Origin: Terebella lapidaria
Lineage: Eukaryota > Annelida > Polychaeta > Terebellida > Terebellidae
Assembly (NCBI GenBank): GCA_949152475.1
Contig: OX424561.1
Span: 30,126,481-30,190,480 of the forward strand
Reading direction: 5' to 3'
DNA length: 64,000 nt
Shown: in pieces, positions 41,516 through 52,878 of the stretch
Numbering within the stretch: the first letter of the stretch is position 1
How the letters are laid out: each line of letters starts with the position of its first letter
The notes under the pieces: model-generated
The model's database searches: none
Seen by the model: only the letters and a program-made list of their open reading frames with translations
What the model was told of the DNA's origin: nothing
Translations under genes and position numbers: made by a program

Positions 41516-41789
41516 TTCTTCCTTCATAATGGTAGCTCTATGGAGTAAACTCCTAGAACATTTCAAGATCAAAACGACAATTTTGATGAAAAAAGTTGTC
41601 GCAAAATGGCCAATTTTGAACTTTGGCAGCCATTTTCTCAAAAACTCTCTGATCAGTTTTGAGATTTTTGTTTCAAAAGATTCCGCTTATGTACCTTTAT
41701 GATGTCTATACGTTTTGTTGCCCTTGAATCGCCGGTCTCCATGTGGCGGCTATTTTGAATTTCTGACGAGTTGCCAAAAAAAGAATATT
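41516..41789. repeat. Dispersed repeat copy next to the array
   Basis: 41610-41775 matches 40050-40205 (CTCAAAAACTCTCTGATCAG, GCCCTTGAATCGCCGGTCTC, GTGGCGGCTATTTTGAATTT). No gene. Confidence 0.6.
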
Positions 41790-42675
41790 CTTCCCAATCG
41801 CAATACTATCCATTTTGGGCCATTTCTAGGCAAAGAAAATTTTTACCCTATGAAAAATTTTTTGGACTTATGAAGAAAACATGAAAAAAATTTTCAGCAC
41901 TTTTTTCCTTCATGATGCCTTCATGATGGGATTTCAAAAACTCTCTGATCAGTTTTGAAATTTTGACAGCCATTTTTGGGTCGAAAAATGCTCAAATTTG
42001 CACCTGGTTTGTATTTTCGCGAAAACTGTCTGATCAGTTTTGAGATTTTTGTTTTAAAAGATTCCTGTTATATACCTCTGTGACGTGTACAAGTTTTGTT
42101 GCCCTTGAATCGCCGATTTCTGTGTGGCGGCCATTTTGAATTTTTGACGAGTCAGCGAAAAAAAATTGTTCACCCCAAATTGCATTACTATCCATTTTGG
42201 GCCATTTCTAGGCAAAACATTTTTCACCTCTTGAAAAAAAATTTTGGACTTGGTCAAAAAATGCCCATATTTGCCTCTATGGATGAAATGCTTGCAGATA
42301 GAGCTCATGTTTGCATTATGAACATATAGGAAGACATGTATGGCACAACTAATGATGCCTTCGAACTTGACGTCAGATGACCTTGAGTGCCAAATGTCTG
42401 ACTCGGAATGTGTGAATTGACCTGAGCGGCCTAAACGATTCCACCCAGATATATCTTTGTAGTATGAACATATAGAATATGAAATGCCGCACACATAAAT
42501 GTAATGAGAACATTGAAGTTCACACGGATGACCGTGATTGGTAAGTCTCAAGGTCATATGTTCACACTGCGAACCTTGATTGGTAAATCTCAAGGTCTGT
42601 TACCTGCCAATGCTGTCATGGCCAAACCAAAATTGTCCGGTAACCTATCTTAGCCTTTGGGCTAATTTCGCAATA
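41790..42675. repeat. 886-bp tandem duplication, unit 1
   Basis: Begins CTTCCCAATCGCAATACTAT and recurs with a constant 886-bp offset at 42676-43561. It includes the dispersed CGGCCATTTT repeat and two copies of the TATGAACATATAGGAAG core. The 179-aa minus-strand frame common to both units is repeat sequence. Confidence 0.9.
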
Positions 42676-43561
42676 CTTCCCAATCGCAATACTATCCATT
42701 TTGGGCCATTTCTAGGCAAAGAAAATTTTTACCCTATGAAAAATTTTTTGGACTTATGAAGAAAACATGAAAAAAAATTTCAGCACTTTTTTCCTTCATG
42801 ATGCCTTCATGATGGGATTTCAAAAACTCTCTGATCAGTTTTGAAATTTTGACAGCCATTTTTGGGTCGAAAAATGCTCAAATTTGCACCTGGTTTGTAT
42901 TTTCGCGAAAACTGTCTGATCAGTTTTGAGATTTTTGTTTTAAAAGATTCCTGTTATATACCTCTGTGACGTGTACAAGTTTTGTTGCCCTTGAATCGCC
43001 GATTTCTGTGTGGCGGCCATTTTGAATTTTTGACGAGTCAGCGAAAAAAAATTGTTCACCCCAAATTGCATTACTATCCATTTTGGGCCATTTCTAGGCA
43101 AAACATTTTTCACCTCTTGAAAAAAATTTTTGGACTTGGTCAAAAAATGCCCATATTTGCCTCTATGGATGAAGTGCTTGCAGATAGAGCTCATGTTTGC
43201 ATTATGAACATATAGGAAGACATGTATGGCACAACTAATGATGCCTTCGAACTTGACGTCAGATGACCTTGAGTGCCAAATGTCTGACTCGGAATGTGTG
43301 AATTGACCTGAGCGGCCTAAACGATTCCACCCAGATATATCTTTGTAGTATGAACATATAGAATATGAAATGCCGCACACATAAATGTAATGAGAACATT
43401 GAAGTTCACACGGATGACCGTGATTGGTAAGTCTCAAGGTCATATGTTCACACTGCGAACCTTGATTGGTAAATCTCAAGGTCTGTTACCTGCCAATGCT
43501 GTCATGGCCAAACCAAAATTGTCCGGTAACCTATCTTAGCCTTTGGGCTAATTTTTCGACA
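42676..43561. repeat. 886-bp tandem duplication, unit 2
   Basis: Differs from unit 1 at only a few bases, for example GATGAAGTGCTTG against GATGAAATGCTTG near 43170 and 42284. The duplication is recent. Confidence 0.9.
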
Positions 43562-45594
43562 TTTCAACCGGTTCGTTTGAAGCTATTAAAAAATGTTTTT
43601 GATGTGAATTGTGAGGAAATGGATACTGGCAATTCAATGATTATATGCATCTATGATACCGAAACATTTATCTATTTATCAATATAGTTTTATTGAATGC
43701 AGCCTGGAGCTTCGTAATTTTAGCGAATAATCGAAGAGTTATACATCGCAACTTCATATTTGGCATTTAGTACGATACTGTCAAACGCTGAACTGCAAGG
43801 GTTATTAAGAAATTACTTACCTAACTTGGAATATCACCACACGACTCTGCGCTTCTGATCAATGTGTGCCTCATATGGCTTGTATGATGTCCGATAGTGA
43901 TACATGCTTTATACGAGCTTGAAATGGAGAACACATATTTGCTTGACTAAACAAACCAGTCGCATTCATCTTTGTTGTATACCCCCTGAAATCGCGAGGA
44001 TCGTATCGTTACGAAGAAAATGTTCGTGGCAGGGTAAAATATCGGTCCGATCGGTGCAAACATTATAGTTAATACACTACAGTATTAAAAGGTTTTTAGA
44101 ATGTGAAAAAATCAGACATAAAAGACATGTTTTCCGTGAAAATAGAGTTTAGATCTGCACATGAATGTTAACTCAAAACTTCAATTCTTTGTCATCTACT
44201 TCATTGTCCTGCATATGAAACAATATTGGATTTCACTTATATATTATTCACTTATGGCATATCTTACACAACCCACTTATATATCTTGTTCATATATTTA
44301 TTCACTGAAATAAGTTTTGAAATCTTTGTTTTATACAAATCATTTTTTTTGGTTCAATCAGAACAAAAGGACTCAAAACAGTTCCAAAGCAGCAACATTT
44401 TTTCTTAATTTTTTGTTATGCTGGTTATATACTACTTCATTTGCCGACTCGATTTTATAATGAGTAAATTAGTAGTGCACGAAATATCATCAACGCCACT
44501 TGAAGTTTGCCTCTCGTTTTAGTATATTGTTTTCAGACACACACATAACCATGATAACGATCACAAAACCATCATATCCTCCGATGTCCGTTCGAGGGAT
44601 ACATCGGAAATAAAATCGGTGTGTTTACTTACGAATTATCGTCAGTAAGTTTATTTATATTTTTGTGAGACAACACTCCAAAATCCAATCGCCGTGTCCA
44701 TCCAACAAAACGAAGCACCTTGCATTGACGTCCTATGCATTGACGAATATGTACCAAACAAAGGTCATACATACCGGTATATTGGTTTCGCGATGACGCA
44801 TTCAACGCGAATCTCAATAGATATTTGTCAATGTCATGTGATGCGTTTTAAATTATAACTGTGTGTTAACAAAAACACACTCTCAGTTATTTCTGAGATT
44901 ACACATCAGTTTTGCTTCGATTGAATACAAAAGTGTAGCCAAATAAGACATTTTTGCTCCACGAATTGTATTTATTCATGCATTTATCACACATCGCATG
45001 CTTCTTAAATTACATTTACGAAAATATAAAACCACAGAAAACTCATCGTCCAATCTTTTAGAATTTTCGTAGTCAAATATTACATGGCCTGAATATTCCA
45101 TGCATGAATGAACATACACATTTACCGCAAATGGCAGACTCTAAACGTGTTTGCATATCAGCGGGTTTTCACGAAAGTTCAATTTATTGTTCTTATTACA
45201 GAATAACGCTTAGGTGTGATGAAATGAGATGCAGGAAAACTCACGAAAACTAAAAACATGTAAATTAAAACGCCAATAACAACTACCCACAATTGAATTG
45301 TTGAATTTTTATTTCACTTGAAAGGCCCAGAGGGCATACACGTCTTAGACAATCTATTGCTTATTTAAGCTTAACTAACATTTTTTGTCCAACTTTTAAC
45401 AATACAATAAGGAAAATTACCCAGTCTAAGTAGTACTATTTCACTTTTTGATGACATGAGTTCGCAAAACTTTGACATACTAGGCTTATGGATGTATTTG
45501 AACGGCAGATATGATTTCCTTTGACAGTGGAAGTATAATTTTGGTGTCCATATGACTGAATAATATAACCCGTAACAGAGAACGTTAAAGCTGC
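43562..45594. other. Intergenic DNA, no gene seen
   Basis: AT-rich, with no supported gene, array or palindrome. Small frames at 44226-44408 and 44629-44817 are isolated and without domains. Confidence 0.5.
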
Positions 45595-45598
45595 TGCC

Positions 45599-46129
45599 TT
45601 CGAATGTATGCAATATTTTTTTCAAAACTAATTTTTTGTTAAACACATCTTATGCAATATAACCAAAGGTTTGCTCAATGATTTTGACGATTACAGTCCG
45701 TCCGGGTTGTCTTTTCATCCGTTCTAGTGCCAATTTTGTACCGGTTTTGTGAATAAACAAACGAAGTGTATCCATCAAACCCGAATTTAAACGATTGCTC
45801 AAATCGCACTTCAAAGTCCACATCGAGTACATTTTCCATTTCGTATGTGCATAAATAGTGTAGTTGTGAGAAAATAATATGATATACCATGATGTGGGTG
45901 GAATTGTTAGTCTATCTCGCACTTCTATGCTTTGTTTACATCTGCGTATGATGGATACAGTTCCTGTATTTACGAGGGAACCACCTGATCAAATGAGCAA
46001 AATTTATTTCCCTGAGGACTGGTTATTTTCATTACATTTGATGTGAGTATGTTTCATTCAGTTAGTTTAGCATGTTTAGTATGAAATATAGTTTTAAAAA
46101 AATATTGACTGGTTTCGAAGGCAGCTGCT
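45599..46129. mobile_element. 531-bp MITE, copy 2
   Basis: Same ends as 38180-38724 (AGCTGCTGCCTTCGAA and TTCGAAGGCAGCTGCT), flanked by TTAA at 45595-45598 and 46130-46133. The body aligns throughout with small indels, for example around TTTTGTACCGGTTTTGT and CACATCGAGTACATTTTCCA. Confidence 0.8.
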
Positions 46130-46133
46130 TTAA

Positions 46134-47082
46134 GTTAACATACTTGCCAGAATAAAATAAGTATAAGATACCAGAATATTAGTACTGGCATATTTTCTGA
46201 AATATGTGTCTCCATGTCAAAGATTGAGGCTATATTTCACATTCGCTAGTGTCAGATTTGAAATATCAGATTAGAATGAAACATTGTCTAACTTATGGAA
46301 AGATATGTCCCAAAAGGGGAAGCTGTGCAATCAAAGTAAAGGTAACAAGAAACCTATGTTGTTCGATATCTCAGAAATTACTTTGTAACTCAGGCGCAAG
46401 TTTGACTGGTTCCTATCTTTTTCTTTCGAAAAATTGAACAATTTAGGAAAGAATGCTCAAACACAAATACCGATCTTTCCATAATTTTTCTGAAAATAAT
46501 GTATTGGTAAATGATGTAAATACAGGAAAAACCCGGTTAACCGTCACCCGATTAACCGAAATTTGCATTATTCGTAATAAAATCATGTCCCCCGACGTTT
46601 TTTCCCCTGTATTGTGATTCAAGATAATACAACCACAGAATGAATAATACACATACATGTATATCACATGGTGATATATTTAATAAGTAATAATAGAAAG
46701 TCGGAATGCAAGAGGGCAGATGATTTTGCTATCACCCCCCAAATGAAATCATAATGCAACCTGTAATATATTTTGCTTCATACAAAATGAGGATAGAAAT
46801 ATTTCAGTTTTGTTTTACTCTGATAATATTGTGCTTATATCTGAAAAATATTTTCAAGATACCCTGAGTGTAGTGCGAAAGTGATGTAAAACGTTAAAGG
46901 TGAAATTGAATATACCAATAATTATGACACATTTACCAGCCAAAAATGACATAAAAACACATTTTAAGTGATAAATGACTGGAAAGAGTAGACCCTCTTG
47001 AAGATCTTGGTTAATATTTGATTTGATGCCAATTCTTGACATTTAAGGTTGTGTTCCAGAACCTGATTCATATAACACTGTA
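46134..47082. other. Intergenic DNA, no gene seen
   Basis: No supported gene or repeat. The first ~100 bp repeat the motif CAGAATATTAGTACTGGC-like words without clear structure. Confidence 0.45.
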
Positions 47083-47171
47083 CATGTTTTGTTGTCAGAT
47101 ATAATATTGCATCTCCGTCATCATAACGTGTGCTGATGATACACAAACGAAAACAAAGTGATTAATTTTTG

Positions 47172-47177
47172 TTTATT
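47172..47177 (-). terminator. Candidate polyadenylation signal, Ly6 B
   Basis: AATAAA on the minus strand about 415 bases past the Ly6 B stop. The surrounding ~235 bp are conserved at 34985-35222, consistent with a shared 3' UTR end. Confidence 0.45.
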
Positions 47178-47593
47178 ACCCATAACAAACATAACAGAAA
47201 CACACAAACGTAATAGACATCACTGATTTGTCCATACATCCATAAATTTTGACATTTACAAGATATACAGTTTTGATTTTTATGTGCGAAATCTTGATAT
47301 TTTATTGTGATTATTTCGACTTCTCTACGTGATTTTTTGGTATTGTTTGCATGTATCAGGTATGCTCATCTATACAGTACCATGCTTCAATATACACATA
47401 ATAATAACCCTATTGAACTCGTTATAAAAGATGTACACGGTAAGTATATATGTTTTGAAAGTTACTTTGCCATTGTGTTCAAAACACTGTCACTTATTTT
47501 TAACCAGTGGTGTGTTGCGATACTGTAAGCAATTGGGTGACTTTTCCCATGTTTATACTGTACAGTGTTTCCTCATTAACAAAATAAATATCG

Positions 47594-48395
47594 CTATAAC
47601 CCATCAATCAATCCATCAATCAGTCTGTGTTGTTGAAAAAAGAGGTATTGAACCAGTATTCCTGCCAGATACATAACCACGCTGACAACGGCGATGTCTC
47701 GGCCGGAATGGAAGGTGGTGCCAGCGTTACAGAAATCAGTGCTACAGTAGCACAGGTGCGCTTCGACGCCCCTGATTGTCGCCGAGTTACATCCAATGGA
47801 CACCGGGGTACCGGACTCCGCATCTTTGATGAGTATTGGTCCTGTTATACCTGCAACGTTATCAAAGTCGCCATTATTGTTGCATCATTAACTTGCGATG
47901 TTAGTACCTTTCATGTTACCCGTTACCGAGACGTTACTTTTGTGTTACCGCAGTAATTTGAGTTTTGAATGGAGTTCTACTCATATTAAACAAAAGGTGT
48001 ATGTTTGTTCGTCACCGAAAATCACACCATTTCATCACGTGACTTACATGCCCTATTGAACTCGTTATAAAATATGTATACGGTAAGTGTATATGTTCTT
48101 AAAGTAACTCACCATTTTGTTCAATATACTATCATATATGCCTGCCACAATATCATATAAACTTACCATCAGGATTTCCTGCTGCAATCTTGCTGCAATA
48201 GTCGCCTTCAACCGTCTTGACTTCAGCATCGCGTAAGTGATCGCCACATCCAGCGTCGACTCCAAATATACAGCTGTAACATATTACTGCCTGGGTGCTG
48301 GGCATGGAGAGGAGAACCAGAAGCAGCGATAGACATACGGCGTTCATCAAAGCGATCATCTTCTATTCAGTGAAGTGCTCGCCGCTATGATGGCC
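47594..48395 (-). CDS. Ly6/uPAR-like secreted three-finger protein B
   Basis: Coding exons on the minus strand are 48359-48167 and 47850-47594, 149 residues in total. The ~0.3-kb GT-AG intron interrupts a Gly codon after the first base, the same phase as in the A and C genes. A 24-residue signal peptide (MIALMNAVCLSLLLVLLSMP) is followed by VICYSC, further cysteines in DAGCGD, DYCSK and IGCNS, and the closing LCYCSTDFCN: eight cysteines in all. The C-terminal hydrophobic stretch (AVVSVVMYLAGILV) fits GPI attachment. The frame then continues about 20 residues further than protein C, through an ATCA-type simple repeat, so the end may have been altered by repeat expansion. The acceptor TTCTTTCTCTCAG ends at 48396 on the minus strand, implying a 5' UTR intron. 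Confidence 0.87.
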
Positions 48396-49307
48396 CTGAG
48401 AGAAAGAAAACTACTGACATGCTAGTCTTTGCACGGTAGAAATGAAATAAATAAAAGTGATGTACCACGGAGGAAATCATTTGTGTGATTGGCGGGAATA
48501 TTTAGGTTTCGGGTGAGAAATGTTACGGTTTATTTTATCAGAGAGAATATACAATCAGTAACTGGACATCGAGGTTTAAAGGAGTGGAGGGCGTTTTGGT
48601 GTGAAGCATATCTAAAAGAATTGCTGACTCGGTGAAAATAATATTTGTAAAAAGAATAAGGGCAAAGACATAGATCTAATAATAAATGTAACAAAAAAAG
48701 TAAATTGATGAATTTATTTTATTTTTGTACGAGTTTAAATCATGTTTTATTGGACATCACCCTTGATGTTTATTTAGCATCATGGCAGTACCATGGACAA
48801 ATTTATAAACACAAAAGTTATTTGATATTCTTCGAGAAAATGTTACAAAATGTCCTACAATATACAATAACAATGGCACTTAACAATCCAAATATCTAAA
48901 GAGGAATATCCTATAGTTAATTTTTTATAGGAAGGATATATTCATATATTTTCATATTTTCATTCATATATTATTCTAGGTTATGATAATCTATTGAATT
49001 CCAAGGTCTTCCTAAAATTATTGTACACGTAGGGGAAGACTACGTGAAGGTTGTGGTAACGTAGAGTGCTTACGGGTTTTGTTCGAGTGAGGACGGAGAC
49101 ATGAAAGCGAGTGTACGGAAATTAAATAGAAAAGCCTCCATCTTTCCCGTATATTTATTATATTTAAGAGCGGAACGCCCCCCCCCCCCCCCTACCCCAA
49201 TCATATCTATTTCTATCTGGCTCGATCCGCTCTAATTACGTTCGTCATAGACAAAATTCAACAACCCGTGACCCATGATTTCCAAGTTCAACCCGGCGGT
49301 CGATGAA

Positions 49308-49407
49308 ATAGAGAAACCCCGAGGAACAGGGGGTTATTCAACATGGTCGAGGGCGGCAGCTCGAGACTATGTTGTATAACTCCCTGTTTCTGGAGGGGTT
49401 TCTCGAT
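49308..49407. repeat. Imperfect ~100-bp hairpin
   Basis: The left arm ATAGAGAAACCCCGAGGAAC ... CAACATGGTCGAG pairs with the right arm CTCGAGACTATGTTG ... TGTTTCTGGAGGGGTTTCTC. It resembles a small fold-back element. Confidence 0.7.
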
Positions 49408-50340
49408 TTTAAACCATACAAAACTACTCAGCCGTGACTGGCAAGTGTTTAACCAACATACAGCATTGATTAAACACCTGCGAGAACAATGCAAGTATGG
49501 TTTAAAACTAGGCTCATTTCGGTACCCGATTTTTATTTGGGTGTTTAATTTTTGTATGGACCAGATATGTTCTTGGGTACGATATAGACATGCGTGTAGA
49601 CAACAAATACATAAGCAGTCAAAACAGGCAGGCCTACGTGGAATAGGGGTAGCAAGGTTAACTCACCAAAGTTAACCCCAACACCAAGCATACGGTATAT
49701 AGTGTGAACCACACTATGCAGTTACAGTCTGTAAATTACATTTTATGACTGAGTATGTGTAATCAACAGTACTTACTCAGAAACGTTCGTAAAGATGTCC
49801 ATCCGTTCAATCACGTCTTGGAGAAAAAGTCGCCACGGTTCAGTGGCTTCACTGACGCTATGCAGCCGTAGGTACGGTGGCTCATTTCTGTCACATTTTC
49901 ATTTGATTTGTTTTTGTTTATTTTTTATTACAATAAATATTTTATTTACACATGTAGCAGATATTTTGCGGAGGAAAAGTTTACTGCGCGTGGCAAACTA
50001 TTTACTCCACGTGTAATTTACACTATTTAGGTTGGAAATTAAAAATTAGCCCAAGGGCTAAGGTCATCTGAAAATTTTTCAGTAAATTGCTGCTTTGACC
50101 TATCAGATTTACTGAAATTTCACAGTTTTTCGATAGTATAATATGGCATCCTGCACTTTTCTATAAACTCAAAAACAATATCCAGACACATGTTTTAGAA
50201 ATTCCTTGTCACCTGGTATGCAAAGTTATGAATGGATGACGGCCCTCGTGAGTAAATTGTGCAAACAACCGTTTGTGGTTATGTATTGAACATTTCCACT
50301 GTAGACAAGCGGTGGCGCGGTAAAATAATTTTGAACGGGC

Positions 50341-50403
50341 TTGGTGATCAATTTCGAACGGTTGGTGATCAATTTCGAACGGTTAGTGATCAATTTCGAA
50401 TGG
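50341..50403 (+). repeat. Three tandem 21-bp repeats
   Basis: TTGGTGATCAATTTCGAACG plus one base, three times. The third unit has two changes. Each unit has a TGATCA and a TTCGAA palindrome. Confidence 0.9.
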
Positions 50404-50876
50404 TCCGATTTCTTAATTATATAGCGTGTCATCACTTGTCATGCCGTTTATTAGTGCACTGCTTATCATGGTTATACATCAGAGAATAACAATAGCCGCT
50501 TTGAAAAAAAAGCCCTGTCACAACATTGTGCACGGAATAGTGTGGTCTCGAAACCAATGTTTGTAGACGCACAAACTATAAGGGTTGGTTTGTTCAATTG
50601 GCATTCTGCCAGAAACTATCCGATCAACACCAAAATAAACATTGTTTCAATTTGTATATGATATTATATATATCGGCCGATTTTTGAGAAAAATTCATTG
50701 TAAAATATCCTACAGAGAACAGTTTTTATATGGAAAATTGTGGTGTCAAACCCAACAATTAACGCCGGAAAAAATGGGGATCAGGTGGTTTAGAACGTTA
50801 TTACGAATGTATGGATCAGAGAATATTTGTGAATCTCTGCAGTTTCTCTCAGCAGTGTATGTTTAGTAATGTAAAT

Positions 50877-51140
50877 ATCAATCTATTACCACCAATATAG
50901 CCAAGTTTCGATGATTCCAATAACAAACGTAAAATACATTTTGCAATAGAAACAAAGCCCGACCAAACACTTTATCAAAAGACATACTGGCGTCATCAGG
51001 GGCAGACAGTGTGCTAAACGTAGTTGTTTCTACTGTACACCTGATGGAATTAGAAAACAACTGCCCAACAACCTACAAACCCCATGGAATAGAATATATG
51101 ACAAGTACATAAGTACCTAATCACAAGCCAAAAGGCTACT
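50877..51140 (+). repeat. Diverged single copy of the 362-bp satellite
   Basis: Aligns with the satellite monomer (ATCAATCTATTACCACCAAT, GCATACTGGCGTCATCAGG-like core, GCAGACAGTGTG, ACCTAATCACAAGCC). It lacks the ~26-bp segment containing AATAATTTAGAAATCTG and has many substitutions. It lies 1.7 kb left of the array. Confidence 0.85.
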
Positions 51141-51149
51141 GTAATTGTC

Positions 51150-51660
51150 AAAGTCCTGGAAAATTGACACAGTACAGATTGGATTTACCGCTCAAGATCA
51201 TCTGAGTTTAGCTTAAAACCATCAAAAGATCTGTCATGTATGACTTCCTACATGCAGATAAACACCAACCTCGCTCTGTCTGCAGTCGTTTCATATGTAA
51301 AAGTCAATCCACATATTTCAGCTTGGACGTGACCTTGAGATTCACCACTCAATATCATCTAAGGTCAACTTCATGGTCACCAAAAGATCCGACATGTATG
51401 TGGCTTTTAGATGCTCATAATAAGTTCTTAAGCTCCATCAACAGGTTATTATTAGCACGGCCCTATTTACACATTTCAGGTCAGATGTTACCTCTGGATT
51501 CACCAAATAAGGCCATCTGAGGTCAATCTCACCAAAAACATCCACCATATGACTTTCTAAAAAAATATATGCTCATAAAAAAATCAAGCTTCACCTACAG
51601 CTGTTTTGTATACAAAGTCCATTACACACAATTCAGATCGGATGAATGTACATGTAGGTT
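51150..51660. repeat. Degenerate ~150-bp repeat, about three units
   Basis: Each unit holds a CACA...TTTCAG-like word, GATTCACC, ATCATCTAAGGTCA-like text, and CACCAAAAGATC with an ACATGTATG ending. Strongly diverged. Confidence 0.5.
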
Positions 51661-52439
51661 TGCATTACATAAGAAGTCGTATATTCCGGATATATCTCAG
51701 TAGTCTTCAAAATGATCTCAGCAGGATTATTTGAGTGGTTAATCAGGAGGTTCATCTGACCTGGAATGTGTAAATCGGACTCTGCATACAAAACGGCTGT
51801 AGATATAGCTTATAATTGTATTATGAACATATAGGAAGTTATATCAAAGGTTGTAATAGACAAAGATACCGCACTCCTTAGTCGGCAAAATCACGCGAAT
51901 TTGTTCGTTATCAAATAATGGCACAACTTGCTATACGCAAGTGCTAAAATTAAAATCAATAAAATCTTCCTTATGTTACCTCACGAGAAACGTTAAAATA
52001 TGAGGAAGAGGAAATCAACCACTTCAAAGCTCCTGTATATTATATTTCTTATGAATTATGTACTCCTTACCAGCATATTACAGAAGTGATTTTCAGCGAA
52101 TCGTTAACACTGTTACCTTATCATGCAGCCACTTTCCAATTAAGTGGATAATGGAACTAGCTGATTAAGGGTTCAATTGGAAAGTTGAGGATTCGCCCAA
52201 AAGTTAATATGTTAAAACTAACAGATTCTTTTCTTTGCAATACAGGTAATGCCTCTCAAGGGATGGCGTTGATAGTAATAAGTTACGGTGTTGATCATGA
52301 AATTTTAACGTATTCCTTCATGTTAATGCAATCAATGCATTAAGCTGGTGATGTCAATAACAAGAATTGCGTCTAGAGCATCACTTGGGTATTTGCACTC
52401 GGTGAATTTCGCCTGGCCCTGGCTGGGGATAATGCTAGC
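51661..52439. other. Intergenic DNA, no gene seen
   Basis: Contains one copy of the dispersed TATTATGAACATATAGGAAG core near 51810. No gene. Confidence 0.45.
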
Positions 52440-52620
52440 CTTGTCCTGTGCAAGAGTGATGTCTAACTGGTCCTGGACAGGATTGATGTCAGTATGGTCC
52501 TGGACATGACTGGTGTCTGTCTGGTCCTGGACAGAAATGAGGTACATGGTTCTGGCTCTGAGTGTCGTCAGGCTGGTCCTGGCTGAGAGTGACGTCAGCC
52601 TGGCCCCAGATAGCACGCTC
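52440..52620 (+). repeat. ~30-bp minisatellite, left part
   Basis: Repeats of CTGGTCCTGGACAGGA with a T/GATGTC spacer, about five degenerate copies. The same motif resumes at about 57700-57760, after the 362-bp satellite. Confidence 0.8.
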
Positions 52621-52878
52621 ACGCTGGGCCAACATTGACGATTGGTTATGGAAGTTGGCGTTGGTAATACAACGTCGGTCCATCAGAGGGCCAGTGAAGT
52701 GCTATCAACATCGCCTTGACATTGGCAGTGCCAAGTTGGACCAACATTGGCAGTTTGTCAGAAAGTCGACGTTGATAATTCAAAGGTAATATGTTCTATT
52801 AAAATTTTCTCGATTTTGCCTGACACTGGACTTTGAGATTGGATAATGGACTCGGTTTTGTTTGCTCGGATACTATAT

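Larger units (their letters stand above)
48396..50876. other. Upstream region of Ly6 B and intergenic DNA
   Basis: It should hold the first exon and promoter of Ly6 B, which I cannot place. Visible structure includes a poly-C run near 49180, an imperfect hairpin at 49308-49407, and three 21-bp repeats at 50341-50403. No other gene is supported. The 110-aa frame at 49343-49675 overlaps the hairpin and has no domain. Confidence 0.5.

Noticed and set aside
42054..43479. Two near-identical 179-aa minus-strand ORFs
   Set aside because: They lie in an 886-bp duplication of dispersed repeat sequence. Identity follows from the recent duplication and no domain is visible.
49343..49675. 110-aa plus-strand ORF
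   Set aside because: Overlaps an imperfect hairpin, with no domain and no splice or neighbour support.
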